A DNA stretch of 64,000 nucleotides from Numida meleagris (Eukaryota; Chordata; Aves; Galliformes; Numididae): contig NC_034409.1 of assembly GCF_002078875.1 (NCBI RefSeq), positions 102,162,671 through 102,226,670 on the forward strand, read 5' to 3'. The notes beneath the pieces are model-generated. The model searched no databases, was not told the origin of the DNA, and saw only the letters and a program-made list of their open reading frames with translations. The stretch's first letter is position 1, and the number at the start of each line of letters is the position of its first letter. The translations under genes were made by a program, and so were the position numbers. This document shows, piece by piece, positions 1 through 12,948 of the stretch.

Positions 1-1567
1 AACAGAATGGCTCTTCCTTCAGCTGGTCACCTTCAAAGCCATTTCTGTGAAGCTCCAAATGGCTTCAAAGAGCATTTCTATTCTGTCATTGCATTAGTGC
101 ACCAATACAATCAAGGGCATCCTAGATACAAGACAAACTTCAATCTCTACCATGTCCAGGAAAGATCCTCCTAATGTTGCTTTTACTGTTACTCATATCT
201 GTTAAAAAGGCAAGAATAAACTGTACCTGCATGAGTGTAGAGATGGTTTTACATTCCTTACTTAAATGCTTAGGAATCTAATACCAAAGCAAAATGGTAT
301 TTCTTCTGGATTGCCTTTTTGGTTGTTGTTGTGGGATGCGTTGTTTTTTTTTTCAGCTTTGATTCAAGTGGAAATTTTGAGAGAAATTATTTTCATCCCT
401 TTCAGTGGACCCCAGTTTTGGTGAATAGTAACTTAATTGGAAACCTTTGAATATACATGCCATAACCAAATGTGGTCAGTACACATATCACTTTTCCTTC
501 CCATTTGAAGTGAGCTTCACTGCCCTTCCTTGTCAATTGAATATAATGTCAGCTGCTTCCAAAATCATCAGCAACAGGGACTTGTGACAGTGTTAAGTTA
601 ATGCTTCTAGGGTTGGATGTGTTTACAGAAGGATGGGACTCATACCTGCAGAAAAGCCATAAAAAAAAGGTTTGGTTTTCGTTTTAAACAAAGCGTTTGA
701 CAAGTGTCAACAAACTTGACAGTCTTTCTGAGGAAATTATGTTATCTTTCCTGCTTAGCAGTGAAAACTTTTTTTCTAGGGTAGCTAAGGCTGTTACTGA
801 TTCTATTGGGATTAAGCCCAATTGGGAAGACATTTTCCTGTTGCCAAACCTCTTAAATCAACAGACTGAACTTCAGCATAAAGAACATCATATCCCTCTA
901 ATGAATATTTTCTGTTTAACTCCAGCAACTCTGACGTGGCCCGGTTCACTTGTCTCTCTCTCTCCCAGATTTCCCCTCCGTGTTCCTGCTGCAGCCCTAT
1001 CCTGGATTCTGCAGGTTTCCCTCCTCTGCCATCTCCCAGTTCTGGAGATATGTTGCTTTCTTCCTTTCCTGTATCGCTTTGGTTATGAGATCAGGTTTTA
1101 CAGTATAAGTTGTAATTACAGAGGGTGGAGTTTACCAGCACAGAAGCCCTTGAGCAGACTGTGGGACGTGTGCGAAAACGAAGTGTAACCGATGTACCTT
1201 GCTGCATGAGAGCTCCAACTCCAAACCAGAAACTATTTAGTAAAGTAAAATTGTTTTCCACCACATCTGAGTCTGGGTTGCACGGGTGGGGGTTATACCA
1301 TTCATAGGGTGTAAACCTGTGGCAGTTAACAGAAACAATCTGTAAACATCAAATAGAATACACACAGCAGCAGCAGACCTGAACAACACACAAAATGAGG
1401 AGATTAATGAAGAAAACACAAGAAAAGGAAACCTCAGAGGGAAGGTTGTCTGCAGGACATCTAGCAGCTGCCTCAGGAAGCTGTGGAGCAGTGTCATAGT
1501 CTTGCTCCTAGCACAGAGCCTGCATCCTTACTCCTGCTGCTCCTTGGTCATTGCCCTCAAGGCTGAG

Positions 1568-1651
1568 GCTGCTGGAGAGGCTCGGATCCCCCAGTGCTTT
1601 GCAGCCTATGCTGCTGGAGGGGCCCAACTTCCACAGCGCTTTGCGGCCTGC
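1568..1651 (+). repeat. Imperfect tandem duplication, 2 x 42 bp, GC-rich
   Basis: Units 1568-1609 and 1610-1651 both start GCTGCTGGAG and share the core (C)CAG(T/C)GCTTTGC(A/G)GCCT. Translated on the plus strand they give two 14-residue units, AAGEARIPQCFAAY and AAGGAQLPQRFAAC. The block stands out in AT-rich surroundings and is open in several frames on both strands, so coding is not proven. Confidence 0.7.
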
Positions 1652-2699
1652 GTTTCTTCCAGGCAGAACTTTGAAGGGGTGGGGAGACAGCTTGAAGCCC
1701 CCCAACACTGCTCCATGGCTGAGCTTTTAGAGAATAGTGAAGGTAGAGCAGCCCTCTTAAGGCAACCATTTCCAGCTGGTCGAGACACACGATGTGGAAT
1801 GCCTTCACAGAGCTGCCCTGGCATCAGGGAAGATGGCTGCCAGTGGCTGGGAAGTGCTGGGGAGCAACTGCAGCTCCTGAAAGCCATAGGACCACGCTGT
1901 GTGGAAAGAATCATGTGGGCAATTGCCTCAAACGGAAGGATTCTATTCTATTCCCCATGCACTATGCTGTAAATGCAAACTGTACCCATTCTGGTCTGCA
2001 AAACACTTGGCAGAGTTACTTTAAAGACCATCCCTCCCCAGGGTGTCTTGCCTGCTGTTCCTTTCCACTGCTGCGTGGCTCGCTGCATACTTTCTCATGA
2101 AGTTTATGATTATAGCTTTAATTGACAATGTCATGCCAATACATTTTAATTACTGTTTCAACAATATAATTAAACATTGAATTTACACACAGTTGCAAGC
2201 AGAGAGCCTTGCTTAGCTGAAGTAATGAACTCTGGTAGTCATGAACTCGCTAATTGAAACACTATGCAGCTTAGGATGCCATTAGCTGAGCAATATTACC
2301 ATTACTAGTATCACAGTGGTTAAAAATTGTAACAGAAGACACAGTTTTCAGACTCAAGATACAACTGTTCTGCATATACCAGTTAGAAGAATCGCCAAGT
2401 TCTAGGTTTCAGAAAGCCTCTGCGTAGCAATGAAATGGTTCCCAGCTCAGTTTGTGCACACATGGGCAAAAACATGCTCCCACAGGACAGTGGGAAGATG
2501 TGCAAACAGCTCCAGGGCCTGAGCGGGAGACCCCAGGCTGGGAAAAACGTCTCCATCACCAAAACAGCCGAACAGTGGTTGATAGAAAGCAACAATGAAA
2601 TTCTGGCAGCAAAACTCTTTCTGCCAGACTAGAAAGACTTTTATCACAACAAATATATCGTTTAATGCGATACTAGGGTTTATATTACTCTTTCATCTT

Positions 2700-2721
2700 A
2701 AAAAAAAAAAAAAAAAAAAAA
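2700..2721 (+). repeat. Poly-A tract, 22 bp
   Basis: Uninterrupted run of 22 A. It follows, after about 67 bases, a 65-codon frame (2435-2632) of ordinary composition. It could be a retrotransposed tail or a simple homopolymer; no AATAAA or parent gene was recognised. Confidence 0.8.
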
Positions 2722-5700
2722 GTGGTTTTCTTCTTTTGTTTCTATTGTTGTCCTGAGCGCCAAGAAGAGACTGGATTACAGTTCTGCTCTGTCTCATCTG
2801 TCACTCAGGTCTGGCATTTTTCTGGTCACATCCCCTTATTTTTCTCCTTCTTACAGACAAGATCTTCAAGGTCACCTAAGCACCTTTTTCATAGGGTGTG
2901 TGTGACCTTATTCACCTTGTATGACTGATGGTTACCTCAGCTCTACCATCAGTGATACAAAGAGCACCAGGAGTTTGACAGAGCAGAAAAGGGAAATCTT
3001 GACAGTAAATGCCTTCTTCATTCAGTGTGCTTAGGAAAAGGGTTTTGTCAATCCATAACCTTTAGCAGTGATAAAAACGTCAGTGTTTGAGTTTAAAAAT
3101 TAATGTAATGATGACAGGGCTACATAATACTCAAAGAGAAATAAGAAATGGTTCAGCTGCTGAAAAATCTGAAGAAAGAACAGCAAAATTACCTCAGTCC
3201 ATGAAGTTTATTCCCAAGTATTTTTCTTCTGTGAACTGATGTCAAAACACCATTAACTGTTTAATTTACTATGGCAGTGTTAAAAAGCAGATGATTCCTG
3301 AAATTCCTAAAACCATTCTAGCCAATATTTACTAAAATAGTTGACAAATCTTGCAGAAAGCATGGCATATCTGAAGACATGAACAGTCCTAGATGTGGAC
3401 ATTAAGGATACTTTAGCTTCTTGGAGTAAATTGAAATGTGTAAAGTCTGGAGTAAATTGAGACCACACGTGAGAACAGTTTTATGTACTTCTTCAAATTA
3501 TATAGTCACAATATAATTAGGCATTGGTTTTCAGCTTCAAAAAAAGCATTTATGTCAGAAAACATATAAATTCAGAAAGTAACCTTAAGTATTTCCCTTA
3601 ACTAGCATGTTCTTCTCCTCTTTCCCTAGCATAGATGCGTTAAGAGAATGATATACTTGATATATTTAAGTTGTTGCAAGTCAAGTTTTGGGCCGTGTAT
3701 TATAAATGTGTATACTTCTAATGGTGTTTAAACCTTTTAGCCACATTTGAAAAATAGATTGAGGTCTTAAAGATTATCATGCTCCTGCAAGTTTTGTGAA
3801 TCACTGCAGCAAGTAGCCCCACCAAGGGACAACTGCAGGACAAACTCCCAGCATGTGCCATAGCAGTTAATGCATATGCGAGGGATCTCTTATAAATCCT
3901 TCAGCTGCAAGGACAGCAACAAACCTTCAATTTGTAATCAGGGTCTACCATGAGACACAAATCTGTAGGGAAATCAGGCTCATAGAACTGCTGCCTTTTA
4001 GAAAGATGTAGGAAAAAGTAAGAAAAGAACACAGTGACACAGGCCAGAGCTACGGATTTACCCAAAAGCTGCGCTGTGGTTTGGAGGAATATCCAACAGC
4101 CAAGCAAAAAAAGCAAACAGGCTTCACATGATGATCTAGGAGTACTGTGTTTCCATTTGGTTTGTTCCCAGCCACATGTACATGAGTAGGAAGCTCTGCA
4201 AGGAGGCAGAGGACCCTGATGTTTATTTATTCTTTCAGCCTCGATGCTATTTTTTTTTTTTTTAAATAGAAGAGCTGAGAATAATATGGGCTTTTTTTTG
4301 CATTCTGCCTGTTCCGAGGTGGAGAGCATGTTTTCAGTCTCGGCGCACAACTGCAATCTGTCATGATTGAGCAGATTTAATATTAGTCATGAGTGAGATC
4401 ATGATTTGTGTACAGTAAGAGCTGATATTAATGGTACAGTGAGCCACTGCAAGAGCTTTTGGGAAGCTGTGACTAATTGTGTACAGTCCCATCACTGCCA
4501 GGGAGGGATGAACTTTTTCTGTTACATCGGGCCAACACCAATAAGTTAACCCATGACCTCTTCTCCTCTGATTCCCTCCTCCTTCTTCACATTCTCAGAA
4601 ATTTAAAGGAAAAAGTAAATCTCATAAAGTTCTGTACTTTTGCACTGGTACAGAAGCATGCAAACAAGTGAAGCTTTCACATAGGCTGACCTCTGAGAAC
4701 TAGGTTTGTTCAGTGGACCATAGAGAAATGTAAGCCCAAGGCCAATCACTCTCCGCAGAACTGTTCCTCTGAATGAAGGTTTCACAGGGCAGTGTCTTTT
4801 GATTAGAAGAAAAGACTGAACTGGTGGAAAAGCAGTTAGAGCTCCACTTGACTTGACTCACACACATGTGGAAGCCAGGCAGAATGTATCAGAATGAATG
4901 ATTCAGATTACTGTTATTTTGATGTTTGAATGAGGGTTATAAGTAAGTGCATACATTGGAATGTATACATTATTGCTGACTCTTTAAAGTAGAATGTCAT
5001 CGTTTGCAATAAAAACTGCAGCATTTCCATGTTACATTTGCTGTGATGTGAAAAGAAAGGTTTTCAATGACGTATCCCTTGATTTCTTATATTTCATACT
5101 ATAAATATTTTTTCAATCTATTTTCCCATATTAATGTAGAATAGATTGCTATATATGCAAAAAAATGCATAACGAAAGGTGGAGGAAGCCTCACTGACCC
5201 TAAGTAAAATGATCCAAAAAATAAATCTCTGTGAAACATTAATAACAAATCTACCCGCTAAATTATGAAAAGGAAAAAAAAAACTAAGGAAAAAAAACCT
5301 AAGGATAGGATAAGATTAAAAAAGTAGAGTAGGAAATGAAATTCCAATGTCATTATTTGAAGAAATCGACAAGAACTATGCCAGTTAAGAGGATTTATGT
5401 TTACTGAAGAGTATAGGAAAAAAGTTGTCTCAAATGACCAATTCCATCTGACAAGTTTCTAAGTTCATTTTCTTTCATGCTTGGCTTTCTCTTGCTCAAA
5501 GCCACAGAGCAACTGACTCATGGTCCATGGTCCCTGAGGCCATGACAAGTAGCTTGTAGCTGGCTTGTGAAACCGTATCAGCTGTCTCGAGTTTTTAAGG
5601 TAAAGTTCAACATTAAGGGTATAGACTGCGCTGCTGGTCATCAAGTATAACTTGAGGTATGACTGCAGACCACTGGTCCAGAAACTTTCAGGCACACTTT

Positions 5701-6336
5701 CAATGCTTTGAGAACATTATGAGCTTTAGGTTCATTCAGAAAAGAGGTGTTTATTTGCTTGTTTCCTACTGGTTTTGCATTGGGACTTCACTGGGAACCT
5801 GTCACTGACAGGCAGTGCAGGGTGCACTTCAGGATGGCCCTGGGAGAGAGCACTGTTTATGCAGCAGCTTGCAGAACACCCCCCAGGATCTTATGTACGT
5901 TATCTTGTGTTTTCAAAGGGAAATGAGCTGAGCTAATTAGCATCCTTCAGCAAAAATACGTTCACATCCTCTTTCTTACCTTTTAACTGTATGGACTGTT
6001 AGTAGAAAAAAAGAAGTGCTCACATGCAACTCATATCAACTGCTTTTCAACACATAGTCTACCGACGTGCTGTGCACTGGCAAAAAAAGGCTGACATATT
6101 TCATCACATATTTCTCTCCATTCAGCCCTTAAGGAAAGTTAAATCTTATCACATTGCAATATGTTAAAGTGATAGCAGTGTTGGTGTGCAAATACCAAGA
6201 GATCTTCTAGAACATTACGTTTTAGTCTGGATAAAACCCCTAGGACAGTATTACAGCTACTTTGCAAAGCCCATTTAACACCTATGGGATGAGAGGTAGT
6301 TAATACGGATGCATCTAAAACTACGTCTTTGACTTA

Positions 6337-7162
<826 letters not shown>

Positions 7163-7366
7163 ATGATCTATGAGTTCTTTGACCATCCCATTCCACTCTC
7201 CTTTGTCATTCTGGGCTCCATATTTACCATCAGAAACTAGTTTGACCTCATAGATGAAGCCCAAAATATTTGACAGCTCCTTCAGCAAATCCAGGCAGTA
7301 ACCCTCAAATCTGTCATTTCCATACAAAGGCTTGTCAGACTTCTTGTACATAACATAGGGATCTTC
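7163..7366 (-). CDS. GRIK1: GRIK1 exon 11: S1 lobe of the ligand-binding domain
   Basis: This exon has 204 bases (68 codons) in phase 0 at both ends. It starts [20 protein letters not shown] and runs through [17 protein letters not shown] and [16 protein letters not shown] to KELIDH. The acceptor is tctatag and the donor GTAAGA. The first Glu matches the agonist-contacting Glu402 of GluA2, and the Tyr of DGKYGAQ matches its Tyr450; both are conserved, which supports a working glutamate site. The second codon is Asp, where I recall Glu in human GluK1. The exon is separated from exon 12 by only 601 bases. Human-equivalent residues are roughly 456-523. Confidence 0.97.
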
Positions 7367-8240
7367 CTATAGAAAAATACAGCAGAAATAGCAGTATAAA
7401 TGAGATTTGTTTCAGAATATATCAGTTTCTCTAAATTATGTGTATATTTCATTAATTGATTGCAATTAGATGGATACTAGTCATTTACTGTGTCCATTAA
7501 AAACTGCTCCAGGTATGTTATTAAAATCATGGAATCAATTAGTGATAAGCAAAAGGGGCCTAATTGTCAGTAGAACAGACCATTCATAGCTCCCATGGGT
7601 TTTAATTAAAGTAGCGCTTAGCAGCTTCAGAATCAGATTCAAGATCTGTACTCTACATGGTCCCACCCCGAGAAACAGGAAGGAATATTGAAGGAGAAGT
7701 CTGAAAAATGGAAAAAGAATCCTAAGCAGAACCTAAAATCTGACATTCTTCAAGGAAAAAGAAATGCATCTTCACTGAAAAATCCTCTAATGTTTGATAT
7801 AGCTGTGAGATGAACAGGCATTCAGAGGAGAAAAATGAGAACAGCATTGGTAGACTGCAAACTACTTTGTTTCTTTTCTTTTTAAAGGATTTTGGTTAGG
7901 AGAAGGTCTGGGGAAATATGTTGCTGAAATTTAGTGTGGCAAAAAGACCTCTGGCAATAGAAAGGAAGGATAGAGGGAGTTTTGAAGTTCTTTCTCTTCC
8001 CCTGAAGAGTTAGAAGGAATAGTTGAGAAAAAAAAAGTGGCATGACTGACCAGAGAGAAAACATGGGGCAGGGCAACTGGCTGAAAAACCATTTTCACAT
8101 TTTCTATTCATCATAATAAGGACGTACTTCAATCAATCTGTCCACTATTTGTTGCTTTCTTTCATTCCTCTTCATTTAACTCTCAGTTAAAAGAAAAGAT
8201 GTACAAGCACTGGCTACAAAACTGAGCATTTATGTGTGTT

Positions 8241-8340
8241 AATTCTTTGGGGAAGAAAAGCATACAGGATTCATCTCTGAAATACTGAAGAATTCTTTTG
8301 GGAAGAAAAGTATGCAGGGTTCATATCTGAAATATTGAAG
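8241..8340 (-). repeat. Tandem duplication, 2 x 50 bp
   Basis: 8241-8290 and 8291-8340 align without gaps and differ at six positions (about 88% identity). Both units begin AATTCTTT and end CTGAAATA(C/T)TGAAG. Confidence 0.92.
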
Positions 8341-8529
8341 AAAGATAAACAATTTTGAAGACAAAGGTACCCCGGAGTCTTTCATTGGTAGTGGGGTATT
8401 TCGAGACCATTGTATGGATGAATGACAATTTATTCTGGCTCTCAGTCTATATCCAAAAATTTGCTTGAAAACAGAGTATTCTACCTAAATGTGTTTTAGT
8501 ATGGAGGAAAGCAGCAGTGGAGTGCAGGG

Positions 8530-8588
8530 CAGAGGTGTCATGGTGTCATGGTGTCATGGTGGCTGTGTAGAATGCCATGACACCTCTG
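8530..8588 (-). repeat. 14-bp inverted repeat with three octamer units near the exon 10 donor
   Basis: Arm 8530-8543 is the exact reverse complement of arm 8575-8588, with a 31-base loop. The left arm runs into three head-to-tail copies of TGTCATGG (8536-8559), so the stem can form in more than one register. In the GRIK1 transcript the first arm lies 41 bases past the exon 10 donor. Confidence 0.9.
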
Positions 8589-8629
8589 TACCATGAGTGG
8601 GGTCTCCAGTTCTGCCCACCAAGACTTAC

Positions 8630-8743
8630 CAAAATGGTTGTGACAATCAGTGTCCGGTTAGCCAGTGAGTCTGTGATGTTGGTCGATCTGTCCTTGTTGC
8701 TGTCTGTCATGTTAAGGCCACTGTAGGAATTCCAGACGCCGAT
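8630..8743 (-). CDS. GRIK1: GRIK1 exon 10: linker into the ligand-binding domain
   Basis: This exon has 114 bases (38 codons), begins [16 protein letters not shown] and ends [13 protein letters not shown]. The acceptor is ctgtgtag and the donor GTAAGT. It joins the end of the amino-terminal domain to the first beta strand of S1 (TLIVTTIL). Three N-glycosylation sequons are visible: NMT, NIT and NRT. It joins in phase 0 to exon 9 when that exon is included, or straight to exon 8 when it is skipped. A stem-loop-forming repeat begins about 41 bases into the following intron (see the 8530-8588 entry). No frame of this exon is longer than its exonic length, so it was found by reading the splice borders and the conserved linker. 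Confidence 0.96.
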
Positions 8744-11700
8744 CTACACAGAAGAGAGCAGGTGAAAGTCTGCCTGGTCACAGTGAGCAGGCTGAGTGAA
8801 ATGCAGCATTTCTCTAAATGCTCATGGCCTGGTCAGTGTGCATTGGCTGTAGTCACCACAGAAAGAGACAGCAGCAGTACAAGATGCTAGAGAAGGGATA
8901 TAGCTGTAGATCCAAATAAGGCAGCGACATTAAATGGTTGATTGTCACATTAAGAAAACACAGGGAATGTACTGCTCTTTCAAAAGCAGGTTGAAGTTGT
9001 TTTGCTGTAAGACTATAAGGTATGTCAATACAGCAGTGTATTAGCCAATTTTCTACAAAAGTGGAACACGTTGACTTCCTTTCCTGCTAAAAAATGTCAA
9101 ACGTCTATTTTTATGGATTTTTTGCTTTTGTAAATGGTAGATTTGAAACATACGTCCAGACCTCTGTCTTCCAACGTGAGAGATTAAAAGCTTGAATAAA
9201 TATGTTGAAGTAGATTGATGGATGCAGTGGCCTTTTGCTTCTGTTATACCTTCATCAGGTTTAGTAAAGATTATTCTGTTATTTATTGACTACTATACAT
9301 GACAGAGCTAGCAAGGTAAAAACATCTCACCCACTGAACAGTGTTTGTTTAGCAAATATACGTGACCAAAGGCAAAACTGATTTTTAATTCCTTTCTTAC
9401 TCTGGAAACAGTGAAGAACTGTGGTATTTATTGTCTGATCTGAAGCCTAAAGGGAAAGATCTCCATTGTTTCAGTGGATTTAGACTTCTACTTTATGCTG
9501 ACAGAAATTATAACCTTGGAGTTGATCTATTCAGGTAAATATTTACTTAACAAAAATGCAGTCTGAAAGCATCTTCAGATTTTTTTACCTTTGGTTTACA
9601 AATATACTGTGGTTGAGGGTTGCTGTGAGAAAACCTCAGGCAAGGAGCTTGCTCAGCTTGGTTTGTATTTTGGACATTTGTGGAGAGCACCAGACAGATG
9701 GCTTGGGGGACTGACATCGTCCATCCACCGAACCATTTGTGCTGCTGTGCCACTCTGCCAGCATGTTTCAGCTCTACCTGGGAGAGATCAACTTTCAGAT
9801 TCTCCCTCCTGAGATTGCCCATGAAGCCGACAAGGAAGCCTAAGACACTACCCACTGACTTGTCCTGTGTACTGAAAGTCTATGCCCACCATCAGAAACT
9901 CCATCATCAGAGCCAGGCAGGACTCTTTTTCTTTGCTTGTTAACTGGGGTAGATAATGCTTCTCCTTTGCACCAAACCCAAGAGATTAATTTGTGCCTGC
10001 TGATTATCAAGTCAGAGTAATAACCATATTATTTCATACAAACTTTGAGTTTGTGTCCTTGAGTGCCACTGCTCTTGTCTTTTATAAACATTTTCCCCAA
10101 AGTATGCTTAATGGGGATAGTTATGTCTGTTTTTTTTTCTTAGGTATTTTTCAGGCATTCCCTTTGTTTCCAAAATTAGATCAGGTTGGGGAACTGATCT
10201 GTAAAATATACACAGAGAAAGATGTTGTATATGATGATAGTCTGCACCAGGAACATAGTAAATAACCAGTGCTCTTGAATTTGCACCAGGGTGCCTGAGT
10301 TATTCAGAAGCTCTTCTTGTTGATACTGACTTGATTTGCTTTTATAGGCTGGCAGCAGGGAAGAGGAGAACAACCATGAAGAACATGGAACAACACAGTC
10401 ACAGTGCATACAAAATACACCAGGAGAACACTGTACATCTGAAGATAAGGATGACACCACAGGTCAACCTTGATTAGAGCAATGGAGGAGGTCAGAGGGG
10501 CACTGGAAGAATGAGGCCAAGGCAGTACATCACTATGGTGAATCCAGGAGATTTATTGCAGTTTAGTGACAAGTTTGAGAGGTGTCATATGCCCTTCTCA
10601 GCAAATCTATGTTCTGAACCAATTGTAATTTGGTTTAAATCAATTCAGCATAACATGAAGTGCCTAGACTCAAAAGCCAGATTGGTTCAATAGCGTTCTG
10701 TATGTCAGGTAGGATGATCTATTCACCGGGAATGAGGGAAAATGAGTCCTTTTGCCTTTGCCCCATTGATTGTTATTAAAACAAAGGTACTAAGTATGTT
10801 CTTTACAAGAACAAGAAGAAAGCGCTGTAGGATATTTTACACTGTTCTACTCTGTAGTATTAAGAAACACAAAAACAAAACCTTTTTTAATTGTGCATGT
10901 GGGAGGGGAAATAATTAGAGCTGAGCAAAAGATATAAAAAAGACATAATTCTATGTGTTATAAGAAATTTTCAACTTGTGAATCCAAAATACTTTAAACA
11001 CAGTAAACGCAATTGTTATCTTCTCCTTACAGAATGGTGACTGTGTGGTACAGAGAACTGTGGGTTGTACCTCCAGCTGGGAACGGCACATGGAGCTGGT
11101 CTCTGGCTCCCACTTTGGTGCCTTATCCGCCAGGCAGAGACATCGTATGTCAAAAGGGAACTGAAATTTGTGAAGTAATTTAGATCTTTTATAAACAAGC
11201 TTAGTTCAAATTTCCGTATGTTAGTCAATGACAGCATCCACTTAATCATCTATATTATTTTCTGTAAGGAGTTAATAACACACTTGTCAAAATTTTGAGT
11301 CAGTGATGGTAGAACACTGCCTGCACAGTATGTGCTCTTGTGGGAGGCAAAAATACTCCCTGCACGTTAAAAGTCCTGCTGCTGGTGCTCACAGACATTT
11401 GAAATGTTGTAAATTTACCACTCATGGTAAATCCTAGGTGAATCAGAAAGGATAACTGCTGAGGAAAGGACTGCTTCACTGCAGCCAGGAGCCTCTACTC
11501 AAAGAGGGGAAAGGCTCAGCTTCCAAGATATAAAATAATAATGAAAAAAAGATCTTGATGAAAAATCTGACTCCCGCCAAGGTCATTTTATTATCTAGCG
11601 CTGCAGCATTTCAAGTTTGGACAAAACTTATCCTACTACAACAATTCACATTCTCAGATTGACTGTTGTCTCTAAACTGCAATTTGAGAGTTACTGTCAA

Positions 11701-11765
11701 AACCCAAAGGATGAGTCTGAAGACGCAACCCAAAGGTTTTTTGCATCACCTGTCTGTGTACAAAC
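8744..11765 (-). other. GRIK1 intron 9 (3,022 bp)
   Basis: Intron between optional exon 9 and exon 10. GC-richer patches occur near 9590-9900 and 11030-11130, but no known repeat or gene is recognised in them. Confidence 0.8.
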
Positions 11766-11810
11766 CTTCTTCCACACTTTATATAAATGATTAGAAACCT
11801 CGCCAGCAGC
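11766..11810 (-). CDS. GRIK1: GRIK1 exon 9: alternatively spliced 15-residue cassette
   Basis: Minus-strand translation between a gtaccaag acceptor and a GTTTGT donor gives AAGEVSNHLYKVWKK, 45 bases in phase 0. Mammalian GluK1 has a nearly identical 15-residue insert between the amino-terminal domain and the S1 linker. It is known as the alternatively used exon separating GluK1-1 (with insert) from GluK1-2 (without); I recall Lys at the residue that is Asn here. Both flanking introns are phase 0, so inclusion or skipping keeps the frame. The donor departs from the GTAAGT consensus used by most other exons here and the acceptor lacks a pyrimidine before AAG, which fits regulated inclusion. Actual splicing in the bird is inference. 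Confidence 0.9.
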
Positions 11811-12948
11811 CTTGGTACAGAGAAAAATAAACAGAGTGCTTCATTAAAAATAAAAAGAGAATGAGTCTGGAGAGCTGTGTGGGAGCAATTAGGTTTAAAG
11901 TCTCAATTAACGCACAGCAAGCATCACTGAGTCAAGTCAGTGTACCCAGAGCAAGGGACAACACAGCCTCCAGCTGACATGAGCTGGTGATACTCACCTT
12001 GGGGATTTGCAGACACCCGCAGCAGCTGCCCATTACAGTGCTCACTGGGAGACCGTGCTGGCTGGCCAAGAGCAGGGCAAGACCATTCCTTCTCTCTCTG
12101 GGAACCCCCAGGCCCCTTTGTTCTCCAGCATGGCCCCTGGCTGGCATTGCTGGGTTTGCATGATAGCAGCAGCTATTATGGAGCACCGCCAAAAACATCC
12201 TTGGCTTTGGGTTCGCTCTGGAGTCAAGGAGTCCTCTCCACCCTACCCCTCCGCATCTTCAGTACAATTTATAAGTGGTAAATAAGGTAAATAAGAACTG
12301 TTTACTTCAAATTCACTTTTCTGAGGCATGATTCCCTGAACTCCCTCAAAGAATGGGAATTTTATTTGACTTTTTTTGAATGCAGAACCAGTTTCTGGGA
12401 TTGTACTATGCAGAACTTTCTGTTTTCAAACAAAGATGATGCAACTAATTTAGTCGCCTGGTCAGCATAACCTGTAATAAGCAGCTAGAGATGTAAGGGC
12501 AAAACTACCAATCATGTTCAAAAACACGAAGAATTTTTAACATCTCAAAACTTTTTGAGGCTATTACTCCACCATCTGCTTTTCTCTCTCCCTCAGGTCA
12601 CACCTTTTAAAAGTAGTACATGTAAGTCTAAGTTTTACGTATATATGTATATGCATACATGTATATATAAACTCCCCACACTAAGTTACAGTGGCAAGAA
12701 GAGAAGACAATGTGCAATTAGAATAACTACTGCCATTCAGATATTTATCACCAGTCCAAAATTCCTATCCAATGCCTTAAAATGCAACATACACATTTAA
12801 AAATAATTTTTAAAATCTTAGTAGCTCTGTTTAACCTTACAGTGTTTTTTTTACCCCAACAATAGGAGATTCAAGCTGAATAAAACGGACTTTCCCATGC
12901 AACTACCAAAGTAGCTTTCTGTCATTGTTTTACAAAATGTCTGTTTAC
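11811..12948 (-). other. GRIK1 intron 8 (1,138 bp)
   Basis: Intron upstream of optional exon 9. A GC-rich block (about 12000-12250) lies 200-440 bases upstream of the exon 9 acceptor. An alternating TA/CATG-rich tract sits near 12636-12670. No gene seen. Confidence 0.8.

Larger units (their letters stand above)
7367..8629 (-). other. GRIK1 intron 10 (1,263 bp)
   Basis: Phase-0 intron. It holds the 50-bp tandem duplication at 8241-8340 and the inverted-repeat block at 8530-8588. Nothing coding is seen. Confidence 0.85.

Noticed and set aside
697..1188. 163-codon plus-strand open frame
   Set aside because: No known family, low-complexity Leu/Ser/Pro content and no splice partner recognised. 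Treated as chance.
1606..1914. Overlapping open frames on the minus strand over the GC-rich block
   Set aside because: Several frames are open at once because the local GC content makes stops rare. None reads as a known protein.
3901..4356. 151-codon minus-strand open frame in the GRIK1 transcript direction
   Set aside because: It lies in intron 12, resembles no kainate-receptor exon and contains Lys runs from a poly-T tract. Not counted as an exon.
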